Shown here: positions 1-8,061 of the stretch, piece after piece
How the letters are laid out: each line of letters begins with the position of its first letter
How positions within the stretch are numbered: position 1 is the first letter of the stretch
The notes under the pieces: model-generated
The model's input: the letters and a program-made list of their open reading frames with translations, nothing else
Databases searched by the model: none
What the model was told of the DNA's origin: nothing
Translations under genes and position numbers: made by a program
Source: Mycobacterium sp. E1747
Lineage (GTDB): Bacteria > Actinomycetota > Actinomycetes > Mycobacteriales > Mycobacteriaceae
Length of the DNA: 50,193 nt
Reading direction: 5' to 3'
Assembly (NCBI RefSeq): GCF_001667775.1
Contig: NZ_LZJI01000246.1
Location: 1-50,193, forward strand

Positions 1-381
1 CCGGCGGCGCGCGCGCTGCGGGTCGACAAACTCACGCTCGCCGCGCTCGAAGCCACCCTGACCGGCCCGCCCCCGCCCGTGGCCGAGGCGTTGGTCGCCG
101 ACGTCGGCGAGTTGCGGGCCCGCGCCGCGTCGCTGGCCGCCGCCCTGCCGGGGGCCGAGGCGGTGGATTGCGTCGCGGCCGTCGGCGGGGGCGGGGCCCC
201 GGACGTGCGGCTGCCGAGCGCCGCCGTCAGCCTGCCCGAGTCCTACGCCGCCGCCCTGCGCGCCGCCAGCCCGCCCGTCGTCGGGCGGCTGGAGGCGGGC
301 CGCTGCCTGCTCGACCTGCGCACGGTGGCGCCGGAGGACGACGCGCTGCTGGCCGCGGCGGTGCGGGCATGTTCGTCCTAG
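1..381 (+). CDS. selA: L-seryl-tRNA(Sec) selenium transferase SelA, C-terminal part
   Basis: The reading frame is open from the first base and ends with TAG at 379-381, so only about the last 126 residues are present. SelA is a PLP enzyme that converts Ser-tRNA(Sec) to Sec-tRNA(Sec) with selenophosphate. The visible start RALRVDKLTLAALEATL is the conserved segment of the family's C-terminal half; the catalytic lysine lies outside the window. The assignment is firm because selB follows directly and overlaps the end of this gene by 13 bases, as expected for a selA-selB operon. Confidence 0.85.
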   Translation, partial: PAARALRVDKLTLAALEATLTGPPPPVAEALVADVGELRARAASLAAALPGAEAVDCVAAVGGGGAPDVRLPSAAVSLPESYAAALRAASPPVVGRLEAGRCLLDLRTVAPEDDALLAAAVRACSS

Positions 382-2078
382 CCACCGCCGGCCACGTCGA
401 CCACGGCAAGTCGACCCTGCTGCACCGGCTCACCGGCATGTGGCCAGACCGGCTGGCCGAGGAGCAGCGCCGCGGCCTGACGATCGACCTCGGGTTTGCC
501 TGGACCGAGATCGGCGGCCGGCAGCTGGCGTTCGTCGACGTGCCCGGGCACGAACGGTTCGTCGCGAACATGCTCGCCGGCGTCGGCCCGGTCCCGGCGG
601 TCCTGTTCGTCGTCGCCGCCACCGAGGGCTGGATGCCGCAGTCCGACGAGCACCTCGCGGCGCTGGATGCCCTCGGTGTCCGCCAGGGACTGCTGGTGAT
701 CAGCAAAGCGGACCTCGCCGATCCCGGCCCGGCCATCGAGCAGGCGCGCGAAAGATTCTCCGCCACCTCGCTCACCGATGTTCCCGTCGCGATCGGCACC
801 GACCTGGACCAAGTGCGCGCGGGGCTGCTGGCGCTGACCGACCGGCTGCCGGTCCCCGACCCGGACGCCGACGTGCGGCTGTGGGTGGACCGGAGCTTCA
901 CCGTCCGGGGCGCGGGCACCGTCGTGACCGGCACCCTGGCCGCGGGCACGGTACGGGTGGGCGACGAGCTCGAGCACGCCGGCCGGCGCGTGACGGTTCG
1001 CGCGGTGCAATCGCTGGGCCGCGACCAGGCGGCGGTCGCTCCGGTGGCGCGCGTCGCGCTGAACCTGCGCGGAGTCGACCGCCAGCACATCGGCCGGGGC
1101 GACGCCGTCCGGACACCGGGTGCGTGGCTTGACACGACGGAGGTTGACGTCGCGCTGCGGTCGGCGGGGGCGTTACACCGGCAGCTGGTACTGCACGTCG
1201 GGTCCGCGGCCGTGCCGGTGCAGGTGCGTACGCTCGGGGCGGCGGCGGCCCGGCTGCGGCTGGCGAAGACCTTGCCGCTGCGCGTCGGGGACGTCGGGCT
1301 GCTGCGTGACCCCGGCGAGCACCGGATCGCGGCGGGCGTCGAAGTGCTCGACGTCCGGCCGCCTGCGCTGCGCCGCCGGGGCGCCGCGCGGGAGCGGGCC
1401 GCGGAGCTGGCGACCGGCGCGGCCCGCCCGCCCGCCTGCGCGCGGGCGGCCGAGCTGCGCGCGATGGGTCTGCCGCTCGTCGGCCGGCGGGTGGGCGACT
1501 GGGTGGTGGATCCCGACTGGTGGGCCGGTCGGCGCGACCGCGCGACCACGGCGGTTCGGCGTTGGGCGGAAGACCACGACCTCGCGGCGGGGATGCCGAT
1601 GGAGACGTTGCGGCAGCGGGCCGGGCTGCCGGGGGCCGAATTGTTGCCGAAGCTGCTCGAGGGCACCGAACTTCAGGTGGTCGACGGCGTGGTCCGCGCA
1701 CCGGGGGCGGGCCTGCCGGCCCGCGTCGACAAGGCGGTGCGCACCGTCGAGGAGTGGCTGGCCGCCGAGCCGTTTCGGGCGCCGGAGGCCGACGAACTGG
1801 CCGAGCTCAAGCTCGGCCCCCGGGAGCTGGCCGCGGCGGTACGCGCCGGGCGCCTAGCCCGGATCGCCGACGGCGTCGTGCTGGGAGCCGGCGCGTTGGA
1901 GCGGGCGGCCGGCGTCCTCGCGGGGCTGCCGCAGCCGTTCACCGTCAGCGACGCGCGCCGGGCGCTCGGCACCACCCGGCGCGTCGCGGTCCCGCTGCTG
2001 GAGCAGCTCGACGCCCGGCGGGTGACCAGGCGGGCCCCGGACGGCACTCGGGTGGTGCTGGCTACAGCCGCTCCTTGA
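369..2078 (+). CDS. selB: Selenocysteine-specific translation elongation factor SelB
   Basis: The protein has 569 residues. SelB carries Sec-tRNA(Sec) to the ribosome at UGA codons followed by a SECIS stem-loop. The N-terminal GTPase has GHVDHGKS near residues 8-15, DVPGHERF near 56-63 and a SKAD guanine-specificity motif. EF-Tu-like domains II and III follow, and the C-terminal third is Arg/Ala/Leu-rich, as in the winged-helix region of SelB that binds SECIS RNA. I chose ATG 369 because the GTPase motif begins at once after it; the frame is open further upstream but reads as selA out of frame. The end overlaps the convergent yqeY gene by 17 bases. No selenoprotein gene was recognised in this window. 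Confidence 0.93.
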   Translation: MFVLATAGHVDHGKSTLLHRLTGMWPDRLAEEQRRGLTIDLGFAWTEIGGRQLAFVDVPGHERFVANMLAGVGPVPAVLFVVAATEGWMPQSDEHLAALDALGVRQGLLVISKADLADPGPAIEQARERFSATSLTDVPVAIGTDLDQVRAGLLALTDRLPVPDPDADVRLWVDRSFTVRGAGTVVTGTLAAGTVRVGDELEHAGRRVTVRAVQSLGRDQAAVAPVARVALNLRGVDRQHIGRGDAVRTPGAWLDTTEVDVALRSAGALHRQLVLHVGSAAVPVQVRTLGAAAARLRLAKTLPLRVGDVGLLRDPGEHRIAAGVEVLDVRPPALRRRGAARERAAELATGAARPPACARAAELRAMGLPLVGRRVGDWVVDPDWWAGRRDRATTAVRRWAEDHDLAAGMPMETLRQRAGLPGAELLPKLLEGTELQVVDGVVRAPGAGLPARVDKAVRTVEEWLAAEPFRAPEADELAELKLGPRELAAAVRAGRLARIADGVVLGAGALERAAGVLAGLPQPFTVSDARRALGTTRRVAVPLLEQLDARRVTRRAPDGTRVVLATAAP

Positions 2079-2526
2079 CCGCCGCCGACAAGCGCGCTCC
2101 GTCGGCCTTGCCGGCCGCGATCGCGGTGGCCGCCTTCATCACCAGGCCCATCTGCTTCATGCTTGGGCGCTCGCCGATCTCCTCGGCAACCTGGGCGATC
2201 GCGGTGTCGGCGACGTCGGCGAGTTCGGCCTCGGTGAGCGGCGTCGGAAGATATTCGTCGATGATGCGGGCTTCGGCGTGCTCGTTGGCGGCGAGTTCCC
2301 CGCGGCCGTTCTGCGTGTAGATCTCCGCCGATTCAGCCCGCTTGCGGGACTCCCGCGCCAGCACCTTGATCACTTCGTCGTCGGAGAGGTCCCTGGCCTG
2401 CTTGCCGGAGACCTCCTCGGTTTGGATCGCGGCGAGCAGTAGGCGCAGCGTCGCCGTGCGCAGCTTGTCCTTGCTCTTCATCGCGTCGGTAAGGTCGGCC
2501 CGCAGCCTGGATTTGAGTTCGGCCAT
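2062..2526 (-). CDS. GatB/YqeY domain protein (Rv3688c type)
   Basis: The protein has 154 residues and begins MAELKSRLRADL. It is a small, mostly helical protein of the YqeY family, related to the tail domain of the GatB subunit of tRNA-dependent amidotransferase. Family landmarks are LRTATLRLLLAAIQ near residue 22, the charged segment around IKVLARESRKRAE, and EARIIDEYLPTPLTEAEL. Its precise role is unknown; binding to tRNA or an amidotransferase is a family-based guess. ATG 2526 was chosen over longer in-frame extensions because the family motif starts there. It is convergent with selB and divergent from the next membrane gene, and it marks the left end of the synteny with M. tuberculosis. 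Confidence 0.88.
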   Translation of the reverse strand: MAELKSRLRADLTDAMKSKDKLRTATLRLLLAAIQTEEVSGKQARDLSDDEVIKVLARESRKRAESAEIYTQNGRGELAANEHAEARIIDEYLPTPLTEAELADVADTAIAQVAEEIGERPSMKQMGLVMKAATAIAAGKADGARLSAAVKERL

Positions 2527-2597
2527 GCCGAAGACGCTACGCGCCGACCGCCTGGCCATGATTGAGAAATGCCCGGACCACCGACAGGATGGAGCCC

Positions 2598-2642
2598 ATG
2601 ACGAACGACGGGCCCGCTTGCGAACAACACGGAACACGGTGA
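2598..2642 (+). CDS. Possible 14-residue leader ORF before the membrane-protein operon
   Basis: ATG 2598 is preceded at a good distance by GGAG (2591-2594). It opens a 14-codon frame (MTNDGPACEQHGTR) whose TGA at 2640-2642 overlaps the GTG start of the next gene as GTGA. This could couple translation of the long gene to a ribosome finishing the short one. It may also be chance, because the main gene has no obvious Shine-Dalgarno sequence of its own that I could use as a control. No sequence similarity is claimed. Confidence 0.3.
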   Translation: MTNDGPACEQHGTR

Positions 2643-3826
2643 CCGCGCCGCCCCCTGGCTATCCGGTTGGCCCGCCACCGGCCTACGGCCCCCCGCCCGG
2701 CTACGGCCCATCACCGGCCTACGGCCCGCCACCGGGCTACGGCCCCCCGCCGGGCTACGGCCCGCCACCGGCCTACGGCCCGCCACCGGGCTACGGGCCG
2801 CCACCCGGCTATGGGCCGCCGCCCGCGTGGCAGTACGGCCCGCCGCACCTGACTCCCGGGGCGGTCAAGCCCGGCATCATCCCGCTGCGACCGCTGACCC
2901 TGGGCGACATCTTCAACGGCGCGGTCGGCTACGTCCGGGCCAATCCCAAGGCGACGCTGGGGCTGACCGCCATCGTGGTGGTGGCCATTCAGATCATCAC
3001 GAAGGTCGCCTTCTTCGGACCGTTGGCGGCCTACGGCAGGCTGACGACGGATCGGGCCGACGAGCTGACCACCGGGGTGATCGGCGCGTGGTTGACGTCG
3101 GTGGGCGCCGGCGCGGTGGTGGCCTGGCTGGGCGGCATGCTGCTGTCCGGGATGCTGACCGTCATCGTCGGGCGGGCGGTGTTCGGCACCCCGATCACCA
3201 TCGGGGAAACCTGGGCCAAGCTTCGGGGCCGACTGCTGCCCCTGCTGGGTCTGGCGGCGCTGGAGGGGGCCGCGCTGGCGGTCATCGCCGGCCTGGTGGC
3301 GGTGATCATCGGGGTGCTGGCGGCCATCGGCCGTGCCGCCGCGGTCGTGGTCCTGGGTCTGCCGCTGGCGCTGGCCGTGACCGCGTTGCTGGTGTACCTG
3401 TACACCGTGGTGTCGTTCGCACCCGTCCTGATCGTGTTGGAGCGGCTGCCCGTCCTGGACGCCATCACTCGATCGTTCAGGCTGGTCCGCAACGGCTTCT
3501 GGCGGGTGCTGGGTATCCGGTTGCTCACTTTCCTGGTGACCTCGGTCGTCGGGGGTGCGGTCGCGGTGCCGTTCAACATCGTCAGCCAGTTCTTCATGAT
3601 CACCTCCTCCACGGCCGCCTTCCTGGTGAGCACCGCGATCGCGTCGGTGGGCGGCGCGATAGGCGAGATCATCACGGCCCCGTTCAACGCAGGAGTCATC
3701 GCGCTGCTCTACACGGATCGCCGAATGCGCGCCGAAGCATTCGATCTCGTGCTGCAGACCGGCGCCGCCGGCGGGCCGTACGCGGGCGCCTCCACCGACA
3801 ACCTCTGGCTGACCCGGCCGGTCTGA
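2639..3826 (+). CDS. Multi-pass membrane protein with Pro/Gly/Tyr-rich N-terminus (Rv3689 type)
   Basis: The protein has 395 residues. About the first 65 are a low-complexity tail of GPPPGYG/GPPPAYG units, probably cytoplasmic and disordered. The rest carries about six hydrophobic segments, starting LGLTAIVVVAIQIITKVAFFG, and resembles the membrane domain found next to glycerophosphodiester phosphodiesterases. The motif PLTLGDIFNGA just before the first membrane segment is typical of this actinobacterial family. GTG 2639 is inferred because the proline-rich tail begins there and it overlaps the stop of a possible leader ORF. It heads a run of same-strand genes leading to moxR; the biochemical function is unknown. 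Confidence 0.75.
   Translation: MTAPPPGYPVGPPPAYGPPPGYGPSPAYGPPPGYGPPPGYGPPPAYGPPPGYGPPPGYGPPPAWQYGPPHLTPGAVKPGIIPLRPLTLGDIFNGAVGYVRANPKATLGLTAIVVVAIQIITKVAFFGPLAAYGRLTTDRADELTTGVIGAWLTSVGAGAVVAWLGGMLLSGMLTVIVGRAVFGTPITIGETWAKLRGRLLPLLGLAALEGAALAVIAGLVAVIIGVLAAIGRAAAVVVLGLPLALAVTALLVYLYTVVSFAPVLIVLERLPVLDAITRSFRLVRNGFWRVLGIRLLTFLVTSVVGGAVAVPFNIVSQFFMITSSTAAFLVSTAIASVGGAIGEIITAPFNAGVIALLYTDRRMRAEAFDLVLQTGAAGGPYAGASTDNLWLTRPV
2660..2830 (+). repeat. In-frame Pro-Gly-Tyr repeat (GPPPGYG units)
   Basis: Degenerate 18-base units of the type GGCTACGGCCCGCCACCG recur about nine times and encode alternating GPPPGYG and GPPPAYG. Simple repeats like this vary in copy number between strains by slippage. 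Confidence 0.8.
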
Positions 3827-3839
3827 GGACGAGTGGACA

Positions 3840-4493
3840 GTGCCCTCCATCGACATCGACCGCGATGCCGCGCATCAGGCCGCCCAGGACGAGCTCAACA
3901 AGCCGATCTACTCCAAGGGCTCGGCCGGGCAGCAGATGGCCGAGTGGCTCAACGAGCTCATTTACCGGCTGTTACAGAAGACCGCCTCATTTCCCGGCGG
4001 GTGGCTCACGGCCACTGTGCTTTTCATCATGCTGGCAATCGCATTGGCGGTCGCGATCCACATCGCGCGGCGCACCATGCGCACCAACCGCGGCGGTGAC
4101 TACCAGCTGTTCGAAGCCGCGCAGCTCACCGCGGCCCAGCATCGTGCGACGGCCGAAGACTATGCGGCCCAAGGACAATGGGCCGCGGCGATTCGGCACC
4201 GGCTGCGGGCGGTCGCCCGCCAGCTCGAAGAGACCGGCGTGCTGAACCCGGCACCCGGCCGGACCGCCAATGAACTGGCCGTCGACGCCGGTGCCGCACT
4301 GCCCCATCTCGCCGGTGAATTAGCGCAGGCCGCAACGGCTTTCAATGACGTCACCTACGGCGAGCAGCCCGGAACCCAGAGCGCGTACCAGATGATCGCC
4401 GACCTCGACGACCACCTGCGCTCCCGCTCTGCGGCCGTTTCCGCGGATGCCGGGCGGCCCGCCGCACCCGACTCATGGGCGCAGGTGCGGTGA
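3840..4493 (+). CDS. DUF4129 domain membrane protein (Rv3690 type)
   Basis: The protein has 217 residues, the length I recall for Rv3690. One transmembrane segment lies near residues 56-78 (TATVLFIMLAIALAVAIHI). A soluble C-terminal helical domain follows with AEDYAAQGQWAAAIRHRLRAVARQLEE and RTANELAVDAG, the signature of DUF4129. In actinobacteria such proteins are encoded with DUF4350, MoxR and DUF58 proteins, as here. It probably acts at the membrane with them; no enzymatic residues are evident. GTG 3840 follows the upstream gene by 13 bases, and the stop overlaps the next start as TGATG. Confidence 0.82.
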   Translation: MPSIDIDRDAAHQAAQDELNKPIYSKGSAGQQMAEWLNELIYRLLQKTASFPGGWLTATVLFIMLAIALAVAIHIARRTMRTNRGGDYQLFEAAQLTAAQHRATAEDYAAQGQWAAAIRHRLRAVARQLEETGVLNPAPGRTANELAVDAGAALPHLAGELAQAATAFNDVTYGEQPGTQSAYQMIADLDDHLRSRSAAVSADAGRPAAPDSWAQVR

Positions 4494-5638
4494 TGACGAC
4501 CACCACGCGTCCCTACGCCGCGAGCCCGACGGCATTGCAGCGCTGGCGATCCTGGCGCTGGGTGATCCTCACCCTGATCGTGCTCGCCGTCATCGCCGGC
4601 GTCGATGCCTACCTGACCGCGCCGCGTCCCGGAGCGCGGATGGATCCGGCGTCGACGGGTCCCGACGGTGCCCACGCGCTGGTCGCGCTGCTGCGCGGCG
4701 GCGGGGTCGACGTCGTTGTCGCCGACAGCATCGCCGATGTCGAACGGGCGGCGCGTCCGGACGCACTGATCCTGGTGGCCCAGAGCCAATATCTCACCGA
4801 GCCGCTGCTGGACCGGCTGTCCGGGGCGCCCGGCGATCTGCTGCTGGTGGAACCCACCTCACGCACCCGCGAGGCGCTGATGCCCGGCCTGCGCGTCTCG
4901 GCGGCCGACGCCTTCGACAGCGACCCCGATTGCCCTTTGCGCGAGGCGACCCGGGCCGGACCGGTTCGATTCGGCCCCAGCGACACCTACCGCGCCACCG
5001 ACGGCCGGCCGTTAACCCGTTGCTACGACGGCGCGCTCGTCCGCTTCCGGGACGGCGGGCGGACCATCACCGCGGTCGGCAGCACCGACTTCCTGACCAA
5101 CGGCGCCCTGTTGCAGGCGGGCAACGCCGCCCTGGCGATGAACCTCGCGGGTGCCCGCCCCCGGCTCGTCTGGTACGCGCCCCACCGCATCGAGGGCGAA
5201 GCGGCGCCGTCCGGCTCGATCGCCGACCTCATCCCGCAGAACGTGACGTGGATCGTCTGGCAACTGTGTTTGGTCGTGCTGCTAGTTGCCCTGTGGCGAG
5301 GCCGGCGGCCCGGCCCGCTGGTCGCCGAGGAACTGCCCGTCGTGGTGCGCGCGTCGGAGACCGTCGAGGGCCGCGGCCGGCTGTACCGGTCCCGCCGGGC
5401 GCGTGACCGCGCCGCCGCCGCGCTACGCACCGCCACGCTGCAGCGGCTGCTGCCCCGGCTCGGCCTGAACGCCGGCGCGTCGGCGCCCGCGGTGGCGGGC
5501 GCGGTGGCCGCCCGCAGCGGGGCGGATCCGGCGTTCGTGTCCTACCAGCTGTTCGGTCCGCCCCCGGCGACCGACAACGACCTGTTACAACTTGCCCGTG
5601 CGCTCGACGACATCGAAAGGCAGGTCACACGGACGTGA
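4493..5638 (+). CDS. DUF4350 domain membrane protein (Rv3691 type)
   Basis: The protein has 381 residues. A membrane helix lies near residues 21-37 (WVILTLIVLAVIAGVDAY). A domain resembling an extracytoplasmic amidotransferase-like fold follows (SADGSGVDGS-like region in frame as MDPASTGPDGAHALVALLRGG), and a second helix is near residues 250-265 (ITWIVWQLCLVVLLVALW-like). A basic cytoplasmic tail completes it. ATG 4493 is favoured over ATG 4475 because it makes the TGATG overlap with the preceding stop. It is part of the MoxR operon; its role is unknown. Confidence 0.8.
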   Translation: MTTTTRPYAASPTALQRWRSWRWVILTLIVLAVIAGVDAYLTAPRPGARMDPASTGPDGAHALVALLRGGGVDVVVADSIADVERAARPDALILVAQSQYLTEPLLDRLSGAPGDLLLVEPTSRTREALMPGLRVSAADAFDSDPDCPLREATRAGPVRFGPSDTYRATDGRPLTRCYDGALVRFRDGGRTITAVGSTDFLTNGALLQAGNAALAMNLAGARPRLVWYAPHRIEGEAAPSGSIADLIPQNVTWIVWQLCLVVLLVALWRGRRPGPLVAEELPVVVRASETVEGRGRLYRSRRARDRAAAALRTATLQRLLPRLGLNAGASAPAVAGAVAARSGADPAFVSYQLFGPPPATDNDLLQLARALDDIERQVTRT

Positions 5639-6618
5639 CGCAGACCCCTTCCCCCGCAGAGGCCACCCCCACGGCTGAGTCGGCGCGAGATGCGCTGCTG
5701 GCGTTGCGCGGCGAGCTCGCCAAGGCCGTCGTCGGACAGGAAGGCGTGGTCAGTGGCCTGGTGATCGCGCTGTTGTGTCGCGGCCACGTGTTACTGGAAG
5801 GCGTTCCGGGAGTGGCGAAGACGCTGCTGGTGCGAGCGCTGGCGGCCGCGTTACGGTTGGAGTTCAAGCGGGTGCAGTTCACTCCCGACCTGATGCCCGG
5901 CGACGTCACGGGGTCGCTGGTGTACGACGCACGCACCGCCGCGTTCACGTTCCGGCCCGGTCCGGTGTTCACCAATCTCCTGTTGGCCGACGAGATCAAC
6001 CGCACCCCGCCGAAAACGCAGGCCGCGCTCCTCGAGGCCATGGAAGAGCGGCAGGTCAGTGTGGAAGGCGTGGCCCAGCCCCTGCCAGACCCGTTCATCG
6101 TCGCCGCGACGCAGAACCCCGTCGAATACGAGGGTACCTACCAGTTGCCCGAAGCCCAGCTGGATCGCTTCCTGCTGAAGCTGAATGTGACTCTGCCGCC
6201 GCGGGATTCGGAGATCGCCATCCTCGGTCGGCACGCCCACGGATTTGATCCGCGCGACCTGTCGGCGATCAAACCGGTGGCCGGGCCCGCCGAACTGGCG
6301 GCCGGTCGCGACGCCGTGCGGCAGGTACTGGTCGCCGATGAGGTACTGGGCTACATCGTCGACATCGTCGGGGCCACCCGGTCCTCGCCCGCGCTGCAGC
6401 TCGGCGTCTCTCCGCGCGGGGCGACGGCGCTGTTGGCCACCGCCCGTTCCTGGGCCTGGCTGTCCGGGCGCAACTACGTCACCCCCGACGACGTGAAGGC
6501 GATGGCGCGCCCGACGCTGCGGCACCGGGTGATGTTGCGCCCCGAGGCCGAACTCGAAGGGGCCACCCCCGACGGCGTCCTCGACGGGATCTTGGCGTCG
6601 GTCCCGGTGCCCCGGTAG
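5635..6618 (+). CDS. moxR: MoxR-family AAA+ ATPase (Rv3692, MoxR2 type)
   Basis: The protein has 327 residues. Walker A is GVPGVAKT near residues 59-66, Walker B is LLADEINR near 119-126, and sensor 1 is ATQNP near 158-162. The lid domain contains LGVSPRGATALLATAR. MoxR ATPases are thought to act as chaperones that assemble or activate partner complexes, often through the VWA-like protein encoded beside them; here the DUF58 protein follows directly. The GTG start overlaps the previous stop as GTGA and the TAG stop overlaps the next GTG by one base, which indicates translational coupling through the operon. Confidence 0.93.
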   Translation: MTQTPSPAEATPTAESARDALLALRGELAKAVVGQEGVVSGLVIALLCRGHVLLEGVPGVAKTLLVRALAAALRLEFKRVQFTPDLMPGDVTGSLVYDARTAAFTFRPGPVFTNLLLADEINRTPPKTQAALLEAMEERQVSVEGVAQPLPDPFIVAATQNPVEYEGTYQLPEAQLDRFLLKLNVTLPPRDSEIAILGRHAHGFDPRDLSAIKPVAGPAELAAGRDAVRQVLVADEVLGYIVDIVGATRSSPALQLGVSPRGATALLATARSWAWLSGRNYVTPDDVKAMARPTLRHRVMLRPEAELEGATPDGVLDGILASVPVPR

Positions 6619-7940
6619 TGGTCCTGACCGGACGCACCGGGCTGGTCGCGCTGATGTGCGTCCTGCCCATCGCGCTGTCCCCTTGGCCGGCAAGGACTTT
6701 CGGTGTCCTGCTGATCACCCTTTTGGGGGTGGTGATGCTGGACATCGCGCTGGCGGCCAGCACCCGCAAGTTGCGTTACGTCCGGTCGCCGGACCGCTCC
6801 GCCCGGCTCGCGCAGCAGGTGGACGTCGGGCTGCTGATCCACAACGACGGCCGGCGGCGGTTCCGCGGCCAGGTTCGCGACGCCTGGCCGCCCAGCGCGG
6901 GCGCGCGGCCGCGCATCCATCCCGTGAACATCCCCGCCGGGCAGCATCAGCACGTGCAGTCCCAACTACGGCCGGTCCGCCGCGGCGAGCAGCGCGCGGC
7001 GGTGGTCACCGCCCGATCCATCGGCCCGCTCGGACTGGCGGGACGGCAGGGTTCGCAAGCGGTGCCGGGACTGCTTCGGGTGCTGCCGCCCTTTCTGTCC
7101 CGCAAGCACCTGCCGGCGCGGCTGGCCAAACTGCGTGAGATCGACGGACTGCTCCCCACGCTGATCCGCGGGCAGGGAACGGAATTCGACTCACTGCGCG
7201 AGTATGTCGTCGGTGACGACGTGCGGTCGATCGACTGGCGCGCCACCGCCCGTCGCGCCGACGTCGTCGTGCGCACCTGGCGCCCCGAACGCGACCGGCG
7301 CGTGGTGATCGTGCTGGACACCGGGCGCACCGCGGCGGGCCGGGTGGGCGTCGACCCGACCGCCGCCGACCCCGCGGGCTGGCCGCGGCTGGACTGGTCG
7401 ATGGATGCCGCGTTGCTGCTGGCGGCGCTCGCGTCGCGGGCCGGTGACCACGTCGACTTCCTCGCCCATGACCGGGTCACCCGAGCCGGCGTTTTCGGGG
7501 CGTCGCGCACCGAGCTGCTCGCGCATCTCGTCGAGGCGATGGCTCCCCTGCAACCGGCGTTGCTCGAACCTGATTGGACCGCAATGGTTTCCGCCATCGC
7601 ACGACGGGCCCGTCGGCGTTCACTCGTGGTGCTGCTGACCGACCTCAACGCGACCGCTCTCGACGAGGGTCTGCTGCCGGTGCTGCCGCAGCTGTCGGCG
7701 AAGCACCACCTGATGGTCGCGGCCGTCGCGGACCCGCGTGTGGATCAAATGGCCGAGGGCCGTTGGGATCCCGCCGCCGTCTACGACGCGGCGGCCGCCG
7801 AACGATCCCGCAATGACCGCCGCGCGATCGCCACGCGGCTGCGCCGCAGCGGTGTGGAGGTTGTCGACGCCCCGCCCGCCGAGCTTGCGCCCGCCCTGGC
7901 TGACCGCTACCTGGCGATGAAGGCCACCGGCCGGCTTTAG
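6618..7940 (+). CDS. DUF58 domain protein (Rv3693 type)
   Basis: The protein has 440 residues, the length I recall for Rv3693. Two N-terminal membrane segments lie within residues 5-50. The DUF58 hallmark is GQGTEFDSLREYVVGDDVRSIDWRATARRADVVVRTW, around residues 188-225, and a VWA-like fold follows with VVIVLDTGRT as a MIDAS-like start. It is the usual partner of MoxR ATPases. The stop codon lies inside the first copy of a 58-bp intergenic repeat. Confidence 0.88.
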   Translation: MVLTGRTGLVALMCVLPIALSPWPARTFGVLLITLLGVVMLDIALAASTRKLRYVRSPDRSARLAQQVDVGLLIHNDGRRRFRGQVRDAWPPSAGARPRIHPVNIPAGQHQHVQSQLRPVRRGEQRAAVVTARSIGPLGLAGRQGSQAVPGLLRVLPPFLSRKHLPARLAKLREIDGLLPTLIRGQGTEFDSLREYVVGDDVRSIDWRATARRADVVVRTWRPERDRRVVIVLDTGRTAAGRVGVDPTAADPAGWPRLDWSMDAALLLAALASRAGDHVDFLAHDRVTRAGVFGASRTELLAHLVEAMAPLQPALLEPDWTAMVSAIARRARRRSLVVLLTDLNATALDEGLLPVLPQLSAKHHLMVAAVADPRVDQMAEGRWDPAAVYDAAAAERSRNDRRAIATRLRRSGVEVVDAPPAELAPALADRYLAMKATGRL

Positions 7941-8061
7941 CCCGCCGACGATGCACGCCGCGCAACGGCGTGAGAAGAAAGCGGGCAATCGACTTTAGCC
8001 CGCCGACGATGCACGCCGGCGCAACCGCGTGCGAAGGAAGCGGGAAATCGGCTTTAGCCGG
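7935..8061. repeat. Tandem 58-59 bp intergenic repeat (MIRU-like), two copies plus a partial
   Basis: Copies begin with CTTTAGCCCGCCGACGATGC at 7935 and 7993, and a partial third copy (CTTTAGCCGG) begins at 8052, giving periods of 58 and 59 bases. The copies differ by a few substitutions and small indels. The repeat fills the whole space between two convergent genes: its first unit contains the TAG stop of the DUF58 gene, and its end contains the TAA stop of the minus-strand gene. This placement is typical of mycobacterial interspersed repeats. Confidence 0.8.

Noticed and set aside
1..2078. tRNA-Sec (selC) next to selAB
   Set aside because: No cloverleaf-like sequence was recognised in the visible flanks; it probably lies elsewhere.
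7935..8061. CRISPR array
   Set aside because: Only two units in direct tandem without variable spacers; the pattern is a tandem repeat.
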